Of a stretch of 32,456 bases of DNA, positions 16,442 through 25,298 are shown piece after piece (the first letter of the stretch is position 1; every line of letters begins with the position of its first letter). The stretch spans positions 1 to 32,456 of the forward strand of contig JAPLKD010000010.1 of NCBI GenBank assembly GCA_026388245.1, in the 5' to 3' direction. The notes under the pieces are model-generated. The model worked only from the letters and a program-made list of their open reading frames with translations, was not told where the DNA came from and did not search any database. This stretch comes from Pseudomonadota bacterium (lineage in GTDB: Bacteria > Desulfobacterota > Syntrophorhabdia > Syntrophorhabdales > Syntrophorhabdaceae). The translations under genes and the position numbers were made by a program.

Positions 16442-18706
16442 ATGAGGACTTTCAAGACAATTATTGTCATTTTTTTAGTGGTTTTCTTCGCGTTTCCGGG
16501 TATTATCCGGGCTGATGAGCCAGATAAAATTGCAAAGATCAACGTGACGGGAAACGAAAGGATCGACACCGGTTTTATAATGAACAACATAAAAATCAAG
16601 GAAAACGAACCATACAACCTTGATAAAATCCAGGACGACATGAAAAATATCTATAAAACTGGTTTTTTTAGCGATGTTCAGATAGACGTTCAGGATACCG
16701 ATAAAGGGAAAGCCGTAACTTTTGTGGTTATTGAAAGGCCACCAATCAAAAATATCTTATTGTCAGGCAATAAAAAGCTCAAAACAGCCGAAATTACTGA
16801 CAAGCTTAAAATCAAAACCAACGCTGTGCTTAATATTGAAAAGATAAAAGAAAGCATGGATGAAATCAGAAAGTTTTATTCAAGCAAAGGTTATTATGCA
16901 ACAAAGGTTAATTACGAAATTGATTATGAGGAAGGCTACGAGGCAAGCGTAAAGTTTTTAATTGATGAACCCGAGAAGGCATATGTTACAAAAATAGCTT
17001 TTACGGGGAATAAGACATTTAAAGACAGTAAGTTGAAAGATTTCATGAGAACGAAGGAAAAGGGTATGTTTTATTGGTTTACAGGTTCCGGTATCCTCGA
17101 TGAAGAGGCGCTTGATGATGACAGGAAAAACATCGAAGCCTTTTATAACGACAACGGTTATGTGAGGGTAAAGGTAGGTGTCCCTGACGTTAAAATTTCT
17201 CAGGATGGGAAAACGATGAGCCTTACATTACCTGTTGAGGAGGGAAATCTATACAAGGTAGGCTCGGTAGATTTTTCTGGGGATATTTTATTCGATAAAG
17301 AGGTAATGAATAAAGAGTTAATAAGTAAAACTAATAATACCTTCAGGTCCACCATGTTTCAACGGGATGTTATAAGGCTTAACGATTTTTACCAGGATAA
17401 AGGCTATGCCTTCTGCGAAATCTCTCCCCTCACTTTAATAGATGATGACACACAAAAAGTAAATATTACTTTTGATATAAAGAAAAACGAAGAGATTTTT
17501 ATTAACAGAATCAATGTATTGGGAAACACGAAGACAAGAGACAAAGTGGTGCGAAGGGAGTTGAGAATTGTAGAGGGTGGAAGGTTTTCTGCAACAAACC
17601 TCAAAAAAAGTCAGAAGCGCCTGAGAAACACCACATTTTTTAAAAATGCCGATTTCAAGATTATAAAAACAGATGAGCCGGATAAGGTCAATACGGATAT
17701 TACTGTAGAAGAAAAACCTACAGGTACTTTGAGCGCCGGGGTTGGCTACAGTACATATGATAAGATCATTCTGTCTGGAAATATATCTCAAGAAAACTTC
17801 CTGGGCACAGGGAGAAAACTCTATCTTACGGCTTCTTTGGGTGCTGTTACGAATAATTATAATTTTTCGTATTTAGAACCTTATATTTTTGATTTGAACA
17901 TGCATGCGGGGTTTAGTGTATTTAATTTTGGAAGAATTTTGGATACGTATGATTATAATAAATGGGGCGGGAGTCTATCCCTTATAAAGCCCCTGACTGA
18001 TGATGCAAAAGGATCTGTCAGGTACAGATACGAAACCACAAGTGTAACAAATATTGATGCTACAGCGAGCACTTATATTCAGGATCAGGCAGGTACATTG
18101 TCAACAAGCAGTGTAACTTTTTCCTTCGGAAAGAACACTATTGATGATATATTGAACCCTCACATAGGAATAAATACAGAAACATCCTTTGAGCTTGCAG
18201 GTGGCCCTTTCTTAGGTGATAACTATTTCTACAGGATGATAGCCTTTTATGGAAAGTATATTCCTGCCGGTTTCTGGGATAGCACGTTTTTTATAAGAGG
18301 TACCGCTGGAACGATACAAGGGTATGGAGGAAAAGAAGTGCCTGTTTATGAAAAATTTTATGTAGGCGGGATGCAAACGGTAAGGGGTTTTAAATACGGC
18401 GAAGCAGGTCCACTGGATGCTACCGGAGAAGTTATCGGAGGCAAAAATCAATTGTTTTTTAATCTTGAGTGGGTTTTCCCCATTTATAAACCTGCCGGGT
18501 TTAAAGGTGTGCTGTTTTTTGATGCCGGGCAGGCCTTTGACGATTCAAGCGGTTGGCTGCTGAACGGTATACGGACCTCAGCAGGGTTTGGTATAAGATG
18601 GTTTTCTCCTATGGGTCCAATTCGTCTTGAACTCGGGTTTAATCTTAATCCAGGACAGAACGAGAAGGGAAGTGTTTTTGATTTTGCTATGGGTACACAA
18701 TATTAA
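16442..18706 (+). CDS. bamA: Outer-membrane protein assembly factor BamA
   Basis: A 754-residue Omp85 protein. After a signal peptide ending FPGIIRADEP there are five POTRA-like repeats (residues about 25-345), each with the G-N-x-x-(T/I) pattern, for example ILLSGNKKLKTAEI, IAFTGNKTFKDSKL and INVLGNTKTRDKVVRREL. The C-terminal 16-strand barrel (about 400-754) includes GVGYSTYDKI, GGMQTVRGFKYGEAGPLD (the VRGF lid-lock motif) and the end segment SPMGPIRLELGFNLN. It folds and inserts barrel proteins into the outer membrane. It heads the envelope operon; skp starts 11 bases after it. The ATG lacks a clear ribosome site, but the signal peptide supports this start. Confidence 0.96.
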   Translation: MRTFKTIIVIFLVVFFAFPGIIRADEPDKIAKINVTGNERIDTGFIMNNIKIKENEPYNLDKIQDDMKNIYKTGFFSDVQIDVQDTDKGKAVTFVVIERPPIKNILLSGNKKLKTAEITDKLKIKTNAVLNIEKIKESMDEIRKFYSSKGYYATKVNYEIDYEEGYEASVKFLIDEPEKAYVTKIAFTGNKTFKDSKLKDFMRTKEKGMFYWFTGSGILDEEALDDDRKNIEAFYNDNGYVRVKVGVPDVKISQDGKTMSLTLPVEEGNLYKVGSVDFSGDILFDKEVMNKELISKTNNTFRSTMFQRDVIRLNDFYQDKGYAFCEISPLTLIDDDTQKVNITFDIKKNEEIFINRINVLGNTKTRDKVVRRELRIVEGGRFSATNLKKSQKRLRNTTFFKNADFKIIKTDEPDKVNTDITVEEKPTGTLSAGVGYSTYDKIILSGNISQENFLGTGRKLYLTASLGAVTNNYNFSYLEPYIFDLNMHAGFSVFNFGRILDTYDYNKWGGSLSLIKPLTDDAKGSVRYRYETTSVTNIDATASTYIQDQAGTLSTSSVTFSFGKNTIDDILNPHIGINTETSFELAGGPFLGDNYFYRMIAFYGKYIPAGFWDSTFFIRGTAGTIQGYGGKEVPVYEKFYVGGMQTVRGFKYGEAGPLDATGEVIGGKNQLFFNLEWVFPIYKPAGFKGVLFFDAGQAFDDSSGWLLNGIRTSAGFGIRWFSPMGPIRLELGFNLNPGQNEKGSVFDFAMGTQY

Positions 18707-18717
18707 AAGGAGGCAGT

Positions 18718-19263
18718 ATGAAAAATTTTATTTTTATTGTCCTGATTGCTCTTTCTGCTCTATTTGCTTTGACATTCCCGGTTAATGCTCAGAATTTAAA
18801 CATCGCTTACGTTGATCTTCAGAGAGTTATGCTTGAATCTGACAAAGGCAAGGAAGCAAAAAATTCACTGACAGGCGAAGCCGAGAGATTAAAGAAGTTG
18901 TTGGACGGCAAACAGGAAGAGTTACAAAAAATGAAGGATGTAATAGAGCGGCAGAGCGCAACAATTACCCCGGATGCAAGGGCTGGAAAAGAAAAAGATT
19001 ATCAGAATAAACTGAAAGATTATCAGAGATTAGCCAATGATTACCAGACTGAGTTGCAGCAAAAAGATGGAGAGTTTACTCAGAAAATATTAAAAGATGT
19101 TGAACAGGTAATCAAAACCATAGGAGAAAAAGATAAGCACATCCTTATTCTCGAAAAAAGTCAGGCAGGTATACTCTTTGCAAGCCCTTCAATTGATATA
19201 ACGAATAAAGTTATTGCCCAATATAATGATTTTATGAAAAAGAAGCCAGCTCCTAAAAAATGA
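18718..19263 (+). CDS. skp: Periplasmic chaperone Skp/OmpH
   Basis: A 181-residue protein with a signal peptide (MKNFIFIVLIALSALFAL to VNAQ), the family start NLNIAYVDLQRVMLESDKGKEAKN, and a long Lys/Glu/Gln-rich coiled coil (about 45-135) forming the tentacles. It closes with the trimer-core strand ILFASPSIDITNKVIAQYND. It holds unfolded outer-membrane proteins on the way to BamA, and its place between bamA and lpxD is the classic order. Ribosome site AAGGAGG lies directly upstream. Its stop overlaps the lpxD start (ATGA). Confidence 0.93.
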   Translation: MKNFIFIVLIALSALFALTFPVNAQNLNIAYVDLQRVMLESDKGKEAKNSLTGEAERLKKLLDGKQEELQKMKDVIERQSATITPDARAGKEKDYQNKLKDYQRLANDYQTELQQKDGEFTQKILKDVEQVIKTIGEKDKHILILEKSQAGILFASPSIDITNKVIAQYNDFMKKKPAPKK

Positions 19264-20282
19264 TTACATTAAAAGATATTGCTGAAAAAATAGGGGGCCG
19301 TTTAACAGGTGATGGGAATATCGCCATAACGCGTATTTCAGGCATGAATGAAGCGCAGGAAGGTGATATAACCTTTCTTTCCCGGAAAGGTTTCAGAAAA
19401 CACATAAAAGACACAAAAGCATCAGCCATCATTGTCGGTGAGGATATAAATCCCGATGATTTTTCTGATAAAAATCTTATTATTGCCAAAAACCCTGGAC
19501 TTGCATATGCCAGGGCAGCACAGATTTTTCATAAAGGATATCCCGAAGCGAAGGGAATAAGCCCCTTAGCCTCTGTTTCAAAAGGTGCAAAAGTATCAGA
19601 GACAGCAAGCATCTACCCATATGTGTATATCGGCGAAGGAGCAGTAGTCCAAAGCAATGCCATTCTCTATCCGTTTGTTCATATAGGTGAAAATGCAGTA
19701 ATCGGAGAGGGTACGATCATGTATCCTCATGTTACGGTATACGATGGGGTGATAATAGGGGAAAATGTAATTATTCACAGTGGTGCAGTTTTGGGAAGTG
19801 ATGGGTTTGGTTATGTATGGGATGGATCGAGACATGTGAAGATTCCCCAACTCGGAATTGTGGAAATAGAGGATGAGGTGGAGATTGGAGCGAACGTAAC
19901 GATTGACAGGGCTTCTCTTGGAAGAACTATCATTAAAAAAGGCACAAAAATTGATAACCTTGTTCAGATTGCACATAATGTGTCCATTGGTGAGAATTCT
20001 ATCATTGTGGCTCTGGTGGGAATTGCGGGAAGCTCCTCTGTAGGTAACAATGTGATTCTTGCGGGGCAGGTTGGCGTGAAGGATCATGTAAACATCGGGA
20101 ATAATGTGATGGCAGCAGGAGGAACGGGGATCACAAAGGATGTCCCCGATAATTCTCTCATCTCAGGCACGCCCCATATGCCGCATAAGGAATGGTTAAA
20201 GCTTCAGGGCTATCTTAAGAACCTGCCAAAATTGTATGAGAGGATGAAAAAAATAGAAAAAAGACTCAATCTGGAGGCTTGA
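19260..20282 (+). CDS. lpxD: UDP-3-O-(3-hydroxyacyl)glucosamine N-acyltransferase LpxD
   Basis: A 340-residue acyltransferase of normal length. The N-terminal uridine-binding domain (about 1-100, ITRISGMNEAQEGDITFLS) is followed by a left-handed beta-helix of hexapeptide repeats (about 105-315) and a short helical tail. The catalytic histidine is H239 in NLVQIAHNV, the same number as in E. coli. It transfers the second 3-hydroxyacyl chain from acyl-ACP onto the glucosamine nitrogen in lipid A synthesis. It is coupled to skp by a 4-base overlap and followed one base later by fabZ. Confidence 0.96.
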   Translation: MITLKDIAEKIGGRLTGDGNIAITRISGMNEAQEGDITFLSRKGFRKHIKDTKASAIIVGEDINPDDFSDKNLIIAKNPGLAYARAAQIFHKGYPEAKGISPLASVSKGAKVSETASIYPYVYIGEGAVVQSNAILYPFVHIGENAVIGEGTIMYPHVTVYDGVIIGENVIIHSGAVLGSDGFGYVWDGSRHVKIPQLGIVEIEDEVEIGANVTIDRASLGRTIIKKGTKIDNLVQIAHNVSIGENSIIVALVGIAGSSSVGNNVILAGQVGVKDHVNIGNNVMAAGGTGITKDVPDNSLISGTPHMPHKEWLKLQGYLKNLPKLYERMKKIEKRLNLEA

Positions 20283-20283
20283 G

Positions 20284-20712
20284 ATGATTGATATTAATGA
20301 AATAATGCAACTTATGCCTCATAGTTATCCCTTTCTACTCGTAGACAGGATTCTTGAATTCGAACCTGCTAAAAGAATTGTTGGTATAAAAAATGTGACC
20401 TTTAATGAGCCTTATTTCACAGGTCATTTTCCGCAAAGACCAATTATGCCCGGGGTACTCATTATTGAAGCCCTGGCTCAAACAGGCGGGGTTCTTGCAT
20501 TTAAAAGCTTTCCGGAGAAAAAGGGCCTGGTATTTTTTACAGGCATTGATGATGCACGTTTCAGAAAACCCGTGATTCCCGGGGATCAGATAAAACTTGT
20601 TTTAGAGGTCATAAAACACAGAAGGGAAATATGGGTTTTTGAGGGTAAAGCCTATGTTGATAACGAAGTTGTTGCTGAAGCGAGAATTATGGCAATGTTA
20701 AAACAGGAATAA
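20284..20712 (+). CDS. fabZ: 3-hydroxyacyl-ACP dehydratase FabZ
   Basis: A 142-residue hotdog dehydratase. The motif GHFPQRPIMPGVLIIEALAQTGG carries catalytic H48 and E62. It removes water from 3-hydroxyacyl-ACP in fatty acid elongation, competing with LpxA/LpxD for the same substrate, which explains its usual place among lpx genes. It starts one base after the lpxD stop, with CTGGAGG inside the end of lpxD as ribosome site. Confidence 0.96.
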   Translation: MIDINEIMQLMPHSYPFLLVDRILEFEPAKRIVGIKNVTFNEPYFTGHFPQRPIMPGVLIIEALAQTGGVLAFKSFPEKKGLVFFTGIDDARFRKPVIPGDQIKLVLEVIKHRREIWVFEGKAYVDNEVVAEARIMAMLKQE

Positions 20713-20722
20713 GGAGAATACG

Positions 20723-21490
20723 TTGATACACCCAACTGCAATCATTCATAAAAATGCACATATCGATTCTGATGTCCATATAGGCCCTTATTGCATTATT
20801 GAAGAAAAGGTGAAGATCGGAAAGGGAACAAAAATCCTTGGACACGTTATTATCCAGGATGGTACCGAGATTGGTGAAAACTGTACAATCAGCTCTTTCA
20901 CATCCATTGGCAGTCCGCCGCAGGATCTTACATATAAGGGCGAAGATACCACGGTAGTGGTAGGGCATAACAACATTATAAAGGAATATGTGACAATTAA
21001 CAGGGGGACTCCACACAACAGCGGTGTCACTAAAGTGGGAAACAACAACTTCATTATGGCATATGCCCATATTGCCCATGACTGTGTCGTAGGGAATAAT
21101 ATCATTATGGCAAATTGTGCAACACTTGCCGGACATGTAGAGGTGGATGACTTTGTTATTTTTGGCGGTCTTTGCGCAGTACACCAGTTTTGCAAAATTG
21201 GGAAATATGCCTTTATAAGCGGGCTTACAGGTGTTCCAAAAGATATACCCCCTTATATAATAGCTGCCGGGAGCAGGGCTAAGCCTTATGGACTGAACGT
21301 TGTGGGTCTTGAGAGGCATAATTTTTCGAAGGACGAAATCTTAAAATTAAAAAAGGCATACAGAATTCTCTTCAGGTCGTCTTTGCCGCTCAGTACATCA
21401 CTTAAAATAATTCAGGAAGAATTGGATGGTGAAAAAATAAAAGAATTGATAGATTTCATCAATAGCTCAAAGAGGGGAATATGTCGTTGA
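20723..21490 (+). CDS. lpxA: UDP-GlcNAc (or analogue) 3-O-acyltransferase LpxA
   Basis: A 255-residue left-handed beta-helix protein starting at a rare TTG, fixed by AAGGAG (20711-20716) and by the family N-terminus IHPTAIIHKNA. Catalytic histidine H119 is in AYAHIAHDC. GLTGVPKDIPPYIIAAGSRAKPYGLNVVGL and the C-terminal helical domain are typical. It adds the first 3-hydroxyacyl chain to UDP-GlcNAc, opening lipid A synthesis. The next gene is a GnnA-like oxidoreductase, so the sugar acceptor might be the 3-amino analogue instead; the sequence does not decide this. It overlaps the next gene by 10 bases. Confidence 0.95.
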   Translation: MIHPTAIIHKNAHIDSDVHIGPYCIIEEKVKIGKGTKILGHVIIQDGTEIGENCTISSFTSIGSPPQDLTYKGEDTTVVVGHNNIIKEYVTINRGTPHNSGVTKVGNNNFIMAYAHIAHDCVVGNNIIMANCATLAGHVEVDDFVIFGGLCAVHQFCKIGKYAFISGLTGVPKDIPPYIIAAGSRAKPYGLNVVGLERHNFSKDEILKLKKAYRILFRSSLPLSTSLKIIQEELDGEKIKELIDFINSSKRGICR

Positions 21491-22404
21491 AAATAGCCCT
21501 TATCGGCGCTGGTCATATGGGCAGTATACACCTCGGAAAACTAATAGATTTAGAAGATGTTGAAGTCGGAGGGGTAGTTGATGTTGACAGGAATACGTTA
21601 AACAACATATCTGAAAAGTATCAGGTACCGGTGTTTGCAGACTATAAAGATATTCCTGATGGTCTGGCAGGAGTTGTCATTGCAAGCTCAACAGGGACAC
21701 ACTACGAAGTCGCAAAAAATTTCCTTGAAAAGGGAGTCCATGTTTTTATTGAAAAGCCAATAACATCAGGAATAAACCAGGGAGAAGAACTTGTTGAACT
21801 TGCAGAAAAGCAGGGCTTAATCTTGCAGATTGGCCATTTGGAGAGATTTAACCCGGCGTACAATGAGGCAATATCTCACATTAAAAAACCTTTATTTATA
21901 GAAGCCCGGAGAATGAGCAATTTCACTGGCAGGTCCACAGATATCGATGTAGTGTTGGATCTGATGATCCATGATATTGATTTGACCCTTTCTATAGTGA
22001 AAGAAGATGTAACGGAAATAAGGGCGCATGGCTTACATTTTGCCTCTGATAAACTGGATATGGTGAGCGCATGGCTTGAGTTTGCAGGGGGTTGCGTTGC
22101 TTGTATAACTGCCAGCAGGGTATCGGTTAATAAAGAAAGGAACATCACAATATTTGAGAAGAATAAACAATATTTTGTAGACTTGCTGAATGGCAGATTA
22201 ACAGGTAAAACCAAAAAACAGGATGGAAGTATCGAGACCCTCGAATATGAAGCAGATAAGGTAGATTCTGTAAAAGAAGAATTGTCAGAATTTATTTATT
22301 CGATCAGGGGTGATAAAACACCGTGTGTCGGAGGTAAAGAGGGATTAAGGGCCCTTGTCATTGCCGAACAAATCAAAGCATATATTGCCAGAAACAAAGC
22401 TTAG
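21481..22404 (+). CDS. Gfo/Idh/MocA family oxidoreductase in the lipid A operon (GnnA-like by position)
   Basis: A 307-residue NAD(P)-dependent sugar oxidoreductase. The Rossmann start is IALIGAGHMGSIHLGKL, followed by the family motif FIEKPITS near residue 97 (the E-K-P active-site region), GHLERFNPAY and LDLMIHDIDL with the conserved histidine. Lying between lpxA and lpxB is suggestive: in Acidithiobacillus ferrooxidans the genes there are gnnA and gnnB, which make UDP-GlcNAc3N. Here no aminotransferase follows, so either the partner is elsewhere or the enzyme has another role. It overlaps lpxA by 10 bases and lpxB by up to 50. Confidence 0.85.
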   Translation: MSLKIALIGAGHMGSIHLGKLIDLEDVEVGGVVDVDRNTLNNISEKYQVPVFADYKDIPDGLAGVVIASSTGTHYEVAKNFLEKGVHVFIEKPITSGINQGEELVELAEKQGLILQIGHLERFNPAYNEAISHIKKPLFIEARRMSNFTGRSTDIDVVLDLMIHDIDLTLSIVKEDVTEIRAHGLHFASDKLDMVSAWLEFAGGCVACITASRVSVNKERNITIFEKNKQYFVDLLNGRLTGKTKKQDGSIETLEYEADKVDSVKEELSEFIYSIRGDKTPCVGGKEGLRALVIAEQIKAYIARNKA

Positions 22405-23551
22405 CGGAAAGTTTAACAAAGAGATAGTCATCATAACCGGTGAGCTTTCTGGCGAAATCCATGCATTCCACCTCATTGATGAACTAAAATATTTTTTTAA
22501 TTTTCAATTCAGTGGAATTGGCAGTACCAAACTCAGAGACGCAGGCGTAGATATTGTTTACGATTACAAAAACATATCATTAACCGGCCTGAGTGAAATA
22601 TTTTCAAAGCTTCGCCATATTCGGGATGCCTTCAGTAAAATCAAAAAGCATTTAAGAGAGAAAAGGCCATCGCTGCTTATTCTGGTAGATTTTCCGGGTT
22701 TCAATATGAGAATAGCCAGGTTTGCGCATAACCTCGGCATCCCTGTCATCTATTTTATCCCACCCCAGATATGGGCATGGAGAAAGAAACGGATATATAA
22801 AATAAAAAAATATGTGAATAAGGTAATCTGTATCCTCCCGTTTGAGAAAAAAATATATGAAGATTATTCCATTGACGTAGCCTATGCAGGACACCCGTAC
22901 ATGGAAATTGTTAAACCTTTGTATACGAGAGAGGATTTTTTGAGGATGGCAGGGATTGGCGGAAAGGCTCCTGTTTTAACGATTATGCCCGGGAGCAGAG
23001 ATAATGAGGTAGAAAAGCACATGCCCATCCTGATGGACATAATCGAAGCGATTGAGAAAAGGGTTGAAAACCTGAAAATATTGTTGCCTCTGGCTGAAAA
23101 CATTGACCAGAAGATTATTGAGAAATACCGGAAAGAAAATATAGAGATCACGTATTTAAAAGGCTTATCATACGATGCTCTCGCGAATTCTGACTTGGCG
23201 ATCATTGCATCAGGCAGTGCAACCCTTGAGGCGGCAATCCTTGGAACGCCAACGATTGTTATTTATAAGATATCATTTTTATCGTATGTCTTTGCGAGAC
23301 TGCTTGTAAAGATTAACTATATCAGTTTGCCCAATATCATAGCCGGAAAAGAGGTTTTCCCTGAATTTATTCAAACATTTGATGTTGAAAAGATTGCAGA
23401 GAAAGCGCTCTATATGTTAAGTAATGGTAAGGAAAAGATAAAAGTAGAAATTGATAATATGAAAATAAAACTTGGAAAAGAGAATTCTTATAAGATGGCA
23501 GCAAAAACAATAGTAGAGTTTATGGAACATACATATGGCGCTCTACCTTAG
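22355..23551 (+). CDS. lpxB: Lipid-A-disaccharide synthase LpxB
   Basis: A GT19 family enzyme of up to 398 residues. Marks are VIITGELSGEIHAFHLI near the N-terminus, GIGSTKLRDAGVDIVYD, LLILVDFPGFNMRIARFA, IYFIPPQIWAWRKKRI, ILPFEKKIYEDY, LTIMPGSRDNEVEKH, ASGSATLEAAILGTPTIVIYK and YISLPNIIAGKEVFPEFIQ. It joins lipid X to UDP-2,3-diacylglucosamine at the inner membrane. The start is uncertain. The frame opens at TTG 22355, deep inside the upstream gene; a second TTG at 22385 would be closer to the usual N-terminus, and no ATG is available. No lpxH or lpxI, which make its substrate, is present in the window. Confidence 0.93.
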   Translation: MSLPNKSKHILPETKLSGKFNKEIVIITGELSGEIHAFHLIDELKYFFNFQFSGIGSTKLRDAGVDIVYDYKNISLTGLSEIFSKLRHIRDAFSKIKKHLREKRPSLLILVDFPGFNMRIARFAHNLGIPVIYFIPPQIWAWRKKRIYKIKKYVNKVICILPFEKKIYEDYSIDVAYAGHPYMEIVKPLYTREDFLRMAGIGGKAPVLTIMPGSRDNEVEKHMPILMDIIEAIEKRVENLKILLPLAENIDQKIIEKYRKENIEITYLKGLSYDALANSDLAIIASGSATLEAAILGTPTIVIYKISFLSYVFARLLVKINYISLPNIIAGKEVFPEFIQTFDVEKIAEKALYMLSNGKEKIKVEIDNMKIKLGKENSYKMAAKTIVEFMEHTYGALP

Positions 23552-25298
23552 ACTCCTTACATATCTAAAACCTTACTGGCCAAAACTTGTTTTTGCCATG
23601 ATTTTTATGGCCCTTGTCGCATCCACAAACGGTCTTACTGCATATATTGTAAAACCTGTATTGGACAACATATTTTTCGAAAAAAATGCATCAATGCTCA
23701 ACATAATCCCCTTTGGAGTAGTTATACTCTACCTTTTAAAGGGTATTTTTGATTATTTCCAGGCATACCTGATGGGTTTTGTAGGGCAGAAAGTGATTAC
23801 AGATATAAGGGATGAAATTTTTAACGCATTGCAGAAACAACCCTTAGCATACTTCGACAAGACTCCAACGGGTACGATAATTTCGAGAATAATAAATGAT
23901 GTGACACTGGTACAAAGTGCTGTATCTGATGCTTTTACGGCGATCCTGAAAGATGTCTTTACCATTATCGGTCTTATATTCGTTGTTTTTTACAGAGACT
24001 GGAAACTTGCAGCCATTGCCTTTGTTGTCCTGCCTTTTGCGATATACCCTATTGTCAGCTTTGGGAGAAGATTGAGAAAGATAAGCACGAAAACACAAAA
24101 AGAGATGGCAAAATTAACCAATTTTTTGCACGAAACTATCACCGGCCAGCGAATTGTCAAGGCCTTTTGCATGGAAGAATATGAGAGTAAGAGATTTAAC
24201 GAAGAAAACGAAACACTATTTCATATTATCTTAAAGCGCTATAAAATACGGGCGCTTTCTTCTCCCATAATGGAGGTGCTTGGCGGGATCGCCATAGCCG
24301 TTATAATCTGGTATGGAGGTAGTGAGGTTATATCCGGCAAGTCAACACCCGGTAATTTTTTCTCCTTCACGGCTGCCCTTTTAATGCTCTATGAGCCGAT
24401 CAAGAGGCTTAACCGGGAGAACCACAACATACAACAGGGACTTGCAGCCAGCCAGAGGGTGTTTGAGGTCATTGATCGCAAACCAGAAATACTTGAACAT
24501 GACGATGCAATCAACCTTGAAAAGGTCAGAGGCATTATTGATTTTAAAGATGTATTTTTTAGGTACGACGATAAGATGATACTGAATAACATAAACTTGA
24601 AAATTAACCAGAACGAAATCCTTGCTATTGTGGGAGAAAGCGGGGTAGGGAAGACGACTCTGGCAAATCTTATTCCCCGTTTCTATGATGTGACAAGAGG
24701 ATATATAGAGGTTGATAATATTGATATAAGGCATGTAACCCTTAACTCTTTAAGAAGGAATATTGCCCTTGTTACACAGGATGTAATCCTCTTTAATGAC
24801 ACCATTAAGTCTAATATCTGTTATGGTGAGGCTCAGGATATGGAAAAAATCGAAGAGGCGGCCAGGATGGCGTATGCCTGTGATTTTATAACGAAGCTCT
24901 CCAAGCAATACGATACCGTAGTTGGTGAAAAGGGCATGCGTTTGTCAGGTGGACAAAAACAACGGATAGCTATTGCAAGAGCCCTCTACAAAAATACCCC
25001 GATCCTTATCCTGGATGAGGCCACAAGCTCTCTTGATGCAGCTTCAGAGGTGGAGGTGCAGAAGGCCTTTGATAATTTAATGAAGGGGAGGACAACGATT
25101 GTCATTGCACACAGACTCTCCACTATAATGAATGCAGACAGGATTATTGTCCTCGAGGGAGGAACAATAGTTCAGGCTGGAGCACATAAGGAATTGATAG
25201 AGGTAGAAGGACCTTACCAAAGGTTGTATGAACTGCAATTTAGAGATACTTCATCAAGAAAGGTGATAAAAATCCCGAAAAAGGTAAAAAATGTTTAA
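23535..25298 (+). CDS. msbA: Lipid A export ABC transporter MsbA
   Basis: A 587-residue half-transporter with six membrane helices (about 15-310) and a C-terminal ATPase. Walker A is GESGVGKT (about 367-374), then the Q-loop in ALVTQDVILFNDTIKSNI, signature LSGGQKQRIAIARAL, Walker B ILILDEATSSLD and the switch in VIAHRLST. It flips lipid A core across the inner membrane; the lpx context supports MsbA over other exporters. It overlaps lpxB by 17 bases and the next gene by 8, indicating tight translational coupling. Confidence 0.94.
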   Translation: MALYLRLLTYLKPYWPKLVFAMIFMALVASTNGLTAYIVKPVLDNIFFEKNASMLNIIPFGVVILYLLKGIFDYFQAYLMGFVGQKVITDIRDEIFNALQKQPLAYFDKTPTGTIISRIINDVTLVQSAVSDAFTAILKDVFTIIGLIFVVFYRDWKLAAIAFVVLPFAIYPIVSFGRRLRKISTKTQKEMAKLTNFLHETITGQRIVKAFCMEEYESKRFNEENETLFHIILKRYKIRALSSPIMEVLGGIAIAVIIWYGGSEVISGKSTPGNFFSFTAALLMLYEPIKRLNRENHNIQQGLAASQRVFEVIDRKPEILEHDDAINLEKVRGIIDFKDVFFRYDDKMILNNINLKINQNEILAIVGESGVGKTTLANLIPRFYDVTRGYIEVDNIDIRHVTLNSLRRNIALVTQDVILFNDTIKSNICYGEAQDMEKIEEAARMAYACDFITKLSKQYDTVVGEKGMRLSGGQKQRIAIARALYKNTPILILDEATSSLDAASEVEVQKAFDNLMKGRTTIVIAHRLSTIMNADRIIVLEGGTIVQAGAHKELIEVEGPYQRLYELQFRDTSSRKVIKIPKKVKNV

